DNA of 64,000 nt, taken from positions 11,627,500 through 11,691,499 of the forward strand of contig NC_087181.1 of assembly GCF_035594125.1 (NCBI RefSeq), given 5' to 3'. Below, one piece after another: positions 56,633 to 64,000 of this stretch. This DNA comes from Scylla paramamosain. Taxonomy: Eukaryota; Arthropoda; Malacostraca; Decapoda; Portunidae. Each line of letters starts with the position of its first letter. The first letter of the stretch is position 1. Under the pieces are notes generated by a model. That model had not been told where the DNA came from and did no database searches. It saw only the letters and a list, made by a program, of their open reading frames with translations. The translations under genes were made by a program, and so were the position numbers.

Positions 56633-57763
56633 TTTCTTCTTCTTCTTCTTCTTCTTCTTCTTCTTCTTCTTCTTCTTCTTCTTCTTCTTCTTCTTCTTCT
56701 TCTTCTTCTTCTTCTTCTTCTTCTTCTTCTTCTTCTTCTTCTTCTTCTTCTTCTTCTTCTTCTTCTTCTTCTTCTTCTTCTTCTTCTTCTTCTTCTTCTT
56801 CTTCTTCTTCTTCTTCTTCTTCTTCTTCTTCTTCTTCTTCTTCTTCTTCTTCTTCTTCTTCTTCTTCTTCTTCTTCTTCTTCTTCTTCTTCTTCTTCTTC
56901 TTCTTCTTCTTCTTCTTCTTCTTCTTCTTCTTCTTCTTCTTCTTCTTCTTCTTCTTCTTCTTCTTCTTCTTCTTCTTCTTCTTCTTCTTCTTCTTCTTCT
57001 TCTTCTTCTTCTTCTTCTTCTTCTTCTTCTTCTTCTTCTTCTTCTTCTTCTTCTTCTTCTTCTTCTTCTTCTTCTTCTTCTTCTTCTTCTTCTTCTTCTT
57101 CTTCTTCTTCTTCTTCTTCTTCTTCTTCTTCTTCTTCTTCTTCTTCTTCTTCTTCTTCTTCTTCTTCTTCTTCTTCTTCTTCTTCTTCTTCTTCTTCTTC
57201 TTCTTCTTCTTCTTCTTCTTCTTCTTCTTCTTCTTCTTCTTCTTCTTCTTCTTCTTCTTCTTCTTCTTCTTCTTCTTCTTCTTCTTCTTCTTCTTCTTCT
57301 TCTTCTTCTTCTTCTTCTTCTTCTTCTTCTTCTTCTTCTTCTTCTTCTTCTTCTTCTTCTTCTTCTTCTTCTTCTTCTTCTTCTTCTTCTTCTTCTTCTT
57401 CTTCTTCTTCTTCTTCTTCTTCTTCTTCTTCTTCTTCTTCTTCTTCTTCTTCTTCTTCTTCTTCTTCTTCTTCTTCTTCTTCTTCTTCTTCTTCTTCTTC
57501 TTCTTCTTCTTCTTCTTCTTCTTCTTCTTCTTCTTCTTCTTCTTCTTCTTCTTCTTCTTCTTCTTCTTCTTCTTCTTCTTCTTCTTCTTCTTCTTCTTCT
57601 TCTTCTTCTTCTTCTTCTTCTTCTTCTTCTTCTTCTTCTTCTTCTTCTTCTTCTTCTTCTTCTTCTTCTTCTTCTTCTTCTTCTTCTTCTTCTTCTTCTT
57701 CTTCTTCTTCTTCTTCTTCTTCTTCTTCTTCTTCTTCTTCTTCTTCTTCTTCTTCTTCTTCTT
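56633..57763. repeat. Perfect (TTC)n array, about 377 units
   Basis: 1,131 bp with no interruption visible. The paralogous position in the next unit (62800-62836) has fewer than a dozen interrupted TTC units. All poly-Ser, poly-Leu, poly-Lys and poly-Glu frames here are artefacts of the repeat. Confidence 0.95.
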
Positions 57764-57799
57764 GCCTTTTTCCTCCATTCTTTCTCCTAATCCTCCATG

Positions 57800-58024
57800 A
57801 ATTTAACAGGAATACACAAAAGTTAGCCATTCAAAAAGTAATTTTCTCTGTTTGCCGGGAAAAAACGAAATAAATAGTTTTAAGAGGTAACCATTGTAAA
57901 TGTGAATCATTATTTATGTCAAGTTTCTTCACAGTACGGGTCGGAACCCAAAGCTGGGACGCAAGCTGCTGTTCAGTGAGTCGCCACATCATAAAGAGAT
58001 ATATGAACAATAATTAAAAATTAG

Positions 58025-58078
<54 letters not shown>

Positions 58079-58350
58079 CAGGTTCCATATCAGAGGTATA
58101 AAGGTACAATAGAACAGACGTACAGGGTTGTGAAGGGAGTATATAAAATCAAACATAAAAGTCTGAAGAACACTGGTCTTTGTACAGAAGACTCCCTGCT
58201 TGATGAAGCAGCTTTCCTGTATTTGTAACAAAAAAACTAGATTACTTAACGCTACATTAATAAAAGGAAACTTTTTGGTAGAAAAATAACAAACACATAC
58301 ATTGAAAAATAAACATATAAAGAAACAAAAAATAAAGCTTAATAATTAAA
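57800..58350. repeat. Block M 5' part, then spacer with (GT)n
   Basis: Repeated at 62870-63425. Includes 'acagtacgggtcggaaccca' and GT at 58027-58075. No gene supported; a 65-codon frame over the GT tract is rejected. Confidence 0.6.
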
Positions 58351-58854
58351 GAATCTTTACTAACAGTCTTACATCACACTTACATCACAATTTTCATTTT
58401 CTTCATTTTTATTGTTTTTCATTTACATGCCTTTTCATTTGATTTCCTTCCGTTTCTTTATATTTTTCATAAATTTTCCTTTTCCTCTCTTTTTTTTTTT
58501 CTTTTCTTCTTTTATTCTTGTTATTCTTTCACATCAGCGCGTCTCAACACAACCACGTCGCTTTTTCTTCCTCTCTCCTCTTTTTTTTTTTTTTTCCAAT
58601 CCTCAACACATTCTTTCTCTCAATTTTTCTTTTTCTAGATTCTTCAACCCATTCTTCTTCTATTTTTCATCTTCTTCACTCCTCAACCAAGCCTTTCTCT
58701 ATATTTCCCATCTTCTCATTCCTTTTCTCATTTCAGCCCGATCTCTTTCCGTTTCTCTTCTTTTTATTCCTCTTTCCACATCACTGTACCTCAACACAAT
58801 TTCCCGCACAACATTTCGTTCAATTTTCACCTCGCAACCTCGCCAATCTGTACC
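58351..58854. other. 3' flank of peptide gene copy e
   Basis: Pyrimidine-rich on the plus strand, as below the other copies. No gene seen. Confidence 0.35.
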
Positions 58855-59554
58855 TTAGCGGCCGTACGTATGATATAGGTTGTAGTTACCGTATCCACCG
58901 TACCGATTATACCTATTGCCGTAACGGTTTCCTCTGTATATGCGTGGCCGCCGACCTCAGCGATTTCTCACTGCACCCTGGAGGAGAGAAAGGGAGGGAG
59001 ATAAGTAACGGAGGTAAAGGGAGAGGAAAGAGGTAAAGGGAAAGTATTGTAGAGTTGTTTATGAACTCTAATTAAAACTCTTTGTAAACCTTTTGGAAAT
59101 TACAGTCTCTTTGCTGATCCTTTGTAATTGATTTTCTCGCTGTTGAATTATTACAAGAATCATGAAAACACCCTTCAAAGTGCCATCGGCTTCCACTGTA
59201 CCCTTTGTAAACCCTCTCCAAACATTTGTAAAGGATTCTTCTAAGTTTAACAATTACTAATCATGAAAAACACTCTTGAAAGTTTAATTAAATTACACTG
59301 AACCCTTTGTAAACACTAAAATTCCTTTGTAACCCTTCAGACCTTTGTATGTAGACTCTAACCCCTTCATAATCCCTTTGACGAGATTTTCCCTACCGAA
59401 GTGGAATATCTGGCCGGCGAGCCATCGTAGACATATGGCATCTCCCTCTTGGCCACGTGCAGGTGTGAAGCATCTGGGATTAAGACAGGCAGGTTTGGTT
59501 TACCGGTTTAAATAACACTGGGCATTCACTATATAACTCTCTCTCTCTCTCTCT

Positions 59555-59629
<75 letters not shown>

Positions 59630-59707
59630 CTTTATTCTATTTTTTCATACAAAAAACATGCAAAGAAAGTTTTTGATCACAATTTACTAGATAACTGTAA
59701 CTCACTG

Positions 59708-59788
<81 letters not shown>

Positions 59789-59864
59789 ACTCACCAGAAG
59801 GCGCGCCTGTCACCAGCACCACCACCACCATCACCACAGACAACACAACAATCAGACGACTCAT
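58855..59864 (-). pseudogene. Secreted Gly/Tyr-rich peptide gene, copy e (nonsense in exon 3)
   Basis: Exon 1 (59795-59864) encodes 'MSRLIVVLSVVMVVVVLVTG' and lacks three codons (Ser-Glu-Leu) found in copies c and d. Exon 2 (59397-59473) is open, encoding 'DASHLHVAKREMPYVYDG', but its donor is GTAGGG instead of GTAAGG. Exon 3 (58855-58977) has a Gly codon changed to TGA at 58957-58959, six residues after the acceptor, so the whole Gly/Tyr-rich module is lost from the product; the module itself is otherwise in frame to the original stop. Intron 1 is enlarged to 321 bp by two (CT)n tracts. The TATA box is also changed. Best read as a pseudogene. Confidence 0.75.
59537..59786. repeat. Two (CT)n tracts inside intron 1 of copy e
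   Basis: 59537-59624 and 59712-59786, separated by AT-rich sequence. They expand intron 1 compared with 83-101 bp in copies c and d. Confidence 0.9.
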
Positions 59865-59925
59865 TGTGCTTCTTGTCGTGTCCTCGCGTGCTGGCTGAGA
59901 GAGTGACCCAAACCTATCCCTCCTT

Positions 59926-59937
59926 CCCTATATGTTT
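59926..59937 (-). promoter_or_regulatory. Degenerate TATA box of peptide gene copy e
   Basis: AAACATATAGGG where copies a, c and d have AGGTATATAAGG. Confidence 0.6.
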
Positions 59938-59999
59938 CTGCTATAGCACTGTCCTGCTGCGGCCTCCATTGCACCACGCAGTCGATATTCCTTGCGTTG

Positions 60000-60750
60000 T
60001 GAGTCTTAAGGAAAGGGACAGGGATTTGGTCTTCCCCAGTACGTGTTTTGGTTTGGTGAGGTCATAGTCTGTAGCTTTACCTTAGGATGTGCTTTGTATT
60101 CAACGTTTCTTTCCTATTTCTACTTCACCTGCGCAGCGTGGAGACTTGATAACGGTTCAGTGAGCAGGTAAAAATTTTCCTGCATTAGGTGCCTTTCTTA
60201 TTATGGGGTTTCTCGCCATGTCATCCTGTAGCCAGTACTCTTACCATATAAACCTTATTCACACTCTTGCATAACAATAAAGGAACTACATTTTACAGGA
60301 ACTCGCAAAAACACACAAAAAAGCATAAACTCACTGTGTGTGTGTGTACTGCGTACCTGTGAGGAGGAGTCTCATGTAAACAAACTAGCAAGTGGCTGAG
60401 TCAGCTGAGCCGCTGACCCTGATTGCTGCACATGATTAGCTGAAATTTCAATGTTCTCGACTCCTGAAACTAATGCTCGTTTGCGCACTGCCATTTAGTA
60501 AACGCCAAGAAGTAATTTTAGGTATTAAGATAGTAATAACAGCAGTAAAACCCCTAAAGGCAACCAGTATTCCCCATAATATCCCCCAAAAAAGCCAAAA
60601 TCCCCAGATTGTCACTAAATGCATGAAAAGTCATAATTTGGGGAGCTCTGGAAAACACCCTTAAAAACTCAGTAGCTTCTACTATAGCCTGTTTGATTAT
60701 CGCTAGAAAAATGTAAAACATTGAAACAACCAATACATCCTCTCAACAAG
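60000..60750. other. Upstream region of peptide gene copy e
   Basis: Conserved with 53400-53640 and 54210-54840. No gene seen. Confidence 0.4.
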
Positions 60751-60890
60751 CTAACCTAACTTAAGCAAACTTAAGTTATCCTAACCAAACCTAACCCAAC
60801 ACAACACTCCTAAACCCAACTAAACCAAACCCAACCCAACCTAACACAGCTCAACCCAACCCAACCCAACACACTAACCTAACCTATCAC
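60751..60890. repeat. Degenerate AACCT tract, copy e
   Basis: As 54841-54990. Confidence 0.75.
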
Positions 60891-61481
60891 AAACACACAG
60901 GAGCAGAGAAGAAGAAATAAGATAAACAAGACTGTAACACAAACCAACAATTTTTCCTCGTATCATTACACTTAATATTAGAAGCGAGTAAGAGGCCAGC
61001 TGATTGTAATGCACAGAAACAAGGATATCACTGGACGCTTGGTGGGTGCGGGAAAGTGTAGCTGTGCTTAGGAGAGTGTAGCTGTTCTGCGTGCGTGCCA
61101 GGTATTGTGAAGGAGTGAAAGTCTGCTAGTGAAGATAGATACGATAGATAAATTGATAGATACATAAATATGTGTATTTACTTCTGTGCTACTTATTAAC
61201 TCTTTCTTTTACTTTATTTATTCTCGTTCTTCCTTTCTTCCTTACTTCCTTCCTTCCCTCTTTAGTAACATTTTATTTTTTTTACTCTGTCTTTCCCATC
61301 TTTATTCCTTCCTTCCTTTCTTTCTCTTCCTCTTTTTCATAGTAACGTTTTCACTTTATTTTTCTTTTTTTCTTCGTTCCTTTATTACTTCTTTGTTAAC
61401 ATTTTCATTTTTTTTCCTTTTTTTTTTCCTTACCAACATTTTCCTGTGTACTTTTCATTAACTTCACTACCTACTGTATCT

Positions 61482-61483
<2 letters not shown>

Positions 61484-61546
<63 letters not shown>
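61484..61546. repeat. (GT)n, left half of the split tract
   Basis: Continues after the SINE at 61791-61834. Confidence 0.95.
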
Positions 61547-61547
<1 letters not shown>

Positions 61548-61790
61548 CTCACCTAAGGTCGTCTGTTGGTCACCCAGCCAGCCGTTCCCCTACGGAAAGA
61601 ACTCAGAGCTCATAGTGACCAATCTTTGGGTAGGACTGAGATCACTGACACACCACACACCGGGAGAGGGAGGTCACAATCCCTCGGGTTACATCCCGTA
61701 CCTACTTGCTGCTAGGTGAACAGGGGCTGCACATTAAGAGGCTTGCCCATGTGCCTCGCCGTGCCCGGGATTCGAACACGGGCCTTCTTG
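61547..61790 (-). mobile_element. tRNA-derived SINE, 5'-truncated
   Basis: On the minus strand a perfect Pol III B box, GTTCGAATCCC (61767-61777), sits in 'cccgtgttcgaatcccgggc', a T-arm-like stem. About 200 bp of unique tail follows. No A box is seen, so the 5' end appears truncated. It splits a (GT)n tract that is whole in the paralogue at 55631-55693. Confidence 0.7.
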
Positions 61791-61791
61791 G

Positions 61792-61834
<43 letters not shown>
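61791..61834. repeat. (GT)n, right half of the split tract
   Basis: About 20 units, followed by 'ggccgagcattcc' as in the paralogue. Confidence 0.95.
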
Positions 61835-61835
<1 letters not shown>

Positions 61836-61974
61836 CCGAGCATTCCTAACACGCCACTACCTCCATCCTTAACACATACTAATCATGTTCACTGCCTTCC
61901 CGCGTCTTTCCCTCCCCACTGATGCGTATACGATGATGCGTATTCCTGCTTAACAACAGTACCCTTCCTTCCCC

Positions 61975-62580
61975 CACCTGTATGTCCCTTACTGCCCCTT
62001 ACTGTCCCTCCCCTGCTGTCTACTGTTCTCTCCTGTCTTTTACCGACTCTGTCTCTCTCTGTCCTGTCCCTTCCATTCTATTCCCCTTGTCTCTTATTTC
62101 TGTCTTTTCTGTCTTGTTGTATGTTTGTTTTCTGTTTCTTATTATTCTCTCTGTTTCCTGTGTTCGTTTTTGTTTTGTCGTCGTTTGTTCCTTTCCTGTC
62201 CTCTTTTACCTTCCTGTTTCTGTCGCTTGTCCTTCTGTCTTTATTTCTTGTCTCTCTGTCGTGTTTTCTGTCATTTTCTGTCCTTTCCTACTCGTTCTTG
62301 TCTTCCTGTTTTCATCTTTTACCTTTCCTTGTCCCTTTTCTGTTCTGTTTTATCCTCCTGTTTTCGTTTTTCTCCTCCTGTCCTCTCTATCTCTCCCTGT
62401 CTCCTCCTTTGCCTTCCTGTCCTCTTTACCTGTCTTCGTGTTTTGTCCTCATGTCAAAAGTTAAGGGGTTTGTTTATGTATTTAATTTTATTTTATTCAT
62501 TTATTTATTTATTTATTTACTTATTTATTTGTTTATTTTTATTATTTATTTATTTATTTATTTTATTTTTTTTTACTCTT
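61975..62580. repeat. CTGTC-rich tract and (TTTA)n, copy e
   Basis: Near-identical to 55850-56405. TTTA-type run 62487-62570. Confidence 0.75.
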
Positions 62581-62679
62581 TAAGAAAATGTATAAAGTGA
62601 TGTGTGAATTAAAGGAATGTGCGTGCTAGAAGTTGGAGACTGAGCAAGTGATGGTGGTGGTGGTGAAGGATGCCTTCTG

Positions 62680-62681
<2 letters not shown>

Positions 62682-62719
<38 letters not shown>

Positions 62720-62744
62720 TGAACATTTTTTTTTATTTGTTTGG

Positions 62745-62785
<41 letters not shown>

Positions 62786-62840
62786 CTAGCTGTTCGTCTT
62801 TCTTTTTTCTTCTTTTTCTTCTTTTTCTTCTTCTTGCCTT
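62682..62840. repeat. (CA)n, (TTG)n and short TTC runs
   Basis: CA 62682-62714, TTG 62743-62784, then interrupted TTC to 62836. Unexpanded counterpart of 56522-57763. Confidence 0.9.
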
Positions 62841-62869
62841 TTTCCTCCATCCCCTCTCCTAATCCTCCA

Positions 62870-63096
62870 TGAAGTTAACAGTAATACACTAAAGTTAGCC
62901 ATTCAAAAAGTAATTTTCTCTGTTTGCCGGGAGAAAACGAAAGAAATAGTTTTAAGAGGTAACCATTGTAAATGTGAATCATTATTTATGTCAGGTTTCC
63001 TCACAGTACGGGTCGGAACCCAAAGCTGGGACGCAAGCTGCTGTTCAGTGAGTCGCCACATCATAAAGAGATATATGAACAATAATTAAAAATTAG

Positions 63097-63156
<60 letters not shown>

Positions 63157-63425
63157 CAGGTTCCGTATCAGAGGTATAAAGGTACAATAGAACAGACGTA
63201 CAGGGTTGTGAAGGGAGTATATAAAGTCAAACATGGTCTTCATAGAATAAAATCTGAAGAACACTGGTTTATGTACAGAAGACTCCCTGCCTGATGAAGC
63301 AGCTTTCCTGTCTTTCTAACAAAAAACTAAATTACTTAACGCTACATTAACAGGAGGAAACATTTTGGTAGAAAACAACAAACACACACACTAAAACACA
63401 AACAAATAAAGAAACAAAAATAAAG
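62870..63425. repeat. Block M 5' part and (GT)n spacer, last copy
   Basis: Second copy of 57800-58350, with GT at 63098-63153. Confidence 0.6.
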
Positions 63426-63929
63426 ATAAATAATTAAAGAATCCAGACTTTAATAATTTTTCAACTTACATTGCACTTTTCCTTTTCTTCCTTTTTATTT
63501 CCTTTTTCTCCATTTACATACCTTTTCATTTAATTTCCTTCCGTTTCTTTTTTCATAACTTTTCCTTTTCCTTTCTTTTTTTCTTATCTTCTTTTATTCT
63601 TCTTATCCTTTCACATCAACGTACCTCAACCCACATCGCTTTTTTCTTCCTCTGTCCTCTTTTTTTTTTTTTTCATTCCTCATTTTTTCTTTCAGTTTTT
63701 CCTTTTCTTGATTCTTCAACCCATTCTCTTTCTTTTTCTCATCTTCTTCATTCCTCAACCAAGCCTTTCTCTGTATTTCCCATCTTCTCATTCCATTCTT
63801 TATTTCAACTCGATCTCTTTCCGTATCTCCTCTTTTCATTCCTCTTTCCACATCACCGTACCTCAGCGCAATCTTCTGTACAGCAACATTTCGTGCTGTT
63901 CTCACCTCGTAGCCTCGCCAATCTGTACC
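63426..63929. other. 3' flank of peptide gene copy f
   Basis: Pyrimidine-rich, same type as below the other copies. Confidence 0.35.
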
Positions 63930-64000
63930 TTAGCGGCCGTACGTACGATATGGGTTCTAGTTACCGTATCCACCGTACCGATTATACTGATTGCCGTAAC
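63930..64000 (-). pseudogene. Secreted Gly/Tyr-rich peptide gene, copy f (exon 3 end only, nonsense; cut by window edge)
   Basis: The last 23 codons of exon 3 are visible and match copy d closely. A Tyr codon has become TAG (plus strand 'ggttctag', where copy d has 'ggttgtag'), which would remove the last ten residues. The original stop is at 63930-63932. The rest of the gene lies outside the window, so whether it still makes a shortened peptide cannot be judged. Confidence 0.65.

Noticed and set aside
56566..57873. 435-codon poly-Ser, poly-Leu and poly-Lys/Glu frames
   Set aside because: Entirely the (TTC)n array read in different frames; no codon structure outside it.
61547..61790. Functional tRNA gene
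   Set aside because: Only a B box/T-arm is present; no A box, acceptor stem or anticodon arm.

Overview
The window looks like accessory, repeat-dense nuclear DNA of an arthropod, most likely a decapod crustacean. Reasons: very abundant long (CT)n, (GT)n and (AT)n microsatellites, APE-type LINE fragments with frameshifts, a tRNA-derived SINE, degenerate AACCT/AACCC (TTAGG-type) tracts, and small TATA-driven intron-containing genes. There are no operons or bacterial signals. The species is not identifiable from sequence alone.

Two gene families dominate, both on the minus strand. (1) Four intact single-exon paralogues of 514 or 528 codons (828-2372, 7231-8775, 16688-18274, 35247-36833) encode an unrecognised protein: two ~139-residue copies of one domain in tandem, a long acidic region with a 7-residue 'SDEWEDM' VNTR (6 or 8 units), and a C-terminal hydrophobic segment typical of a tail anchor. 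Each sits beside a 14-bp minisatellite. (2) Six copies (two intact, four broken) of a three-exon gene for a small secreted, cysteine-free, Gly/Tyr/Arg/Asn-rich cationic peptide lie at about 22.6, 30.0, 41.2, 52.5, 58.9 and 63.9 kb. I worked out their signal-peptide exon, splice sites and TATA box by reading the minus strand; they are too fragmented to stand out as long ORFs. This family is the best candidate here for an undescribed system.

Layout: 1-4.2 kb and 4.45-10.6 kb are two copies of one unit (minisatellite, 514-aa gene, LINE fragment). 10.97-13.46 kb holds two different LINE reverse-transcriptase remnants. 12.56-27.5 kb and 31.1-45.8 kb are two copies of a bigger unit (LINE fragment, CT/CACTC arrays, minisatellite, 528-aa gene, TTG/TTC arrays, LINE and transposon remnants, secreted-peptide gene, AACCT tract). 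27.4-30.8 kb is a further partial copy with a broken peptide gene. 45.8-49.1 kb is a degenerate LINE inserted into another copy. 49.7-50.9 kb is a degenerate transposon-type gene. 51-64 kb contains three further peptide-gene units of 5-6 kb, one with a perfect 1.13-kb (TTC)n expansion and one with a SINE in a (GT)n tract.

Several duplication junctions fall in microsatellites, and paralogous empty sites reveal at least four insertions. Substitution patterns among the four large genes conflict with a single tree, pointing to gene conversion or unequal exchange. Protein functions are not assigned; statements about antimicrobial, cuticle or structural roles are inference only.
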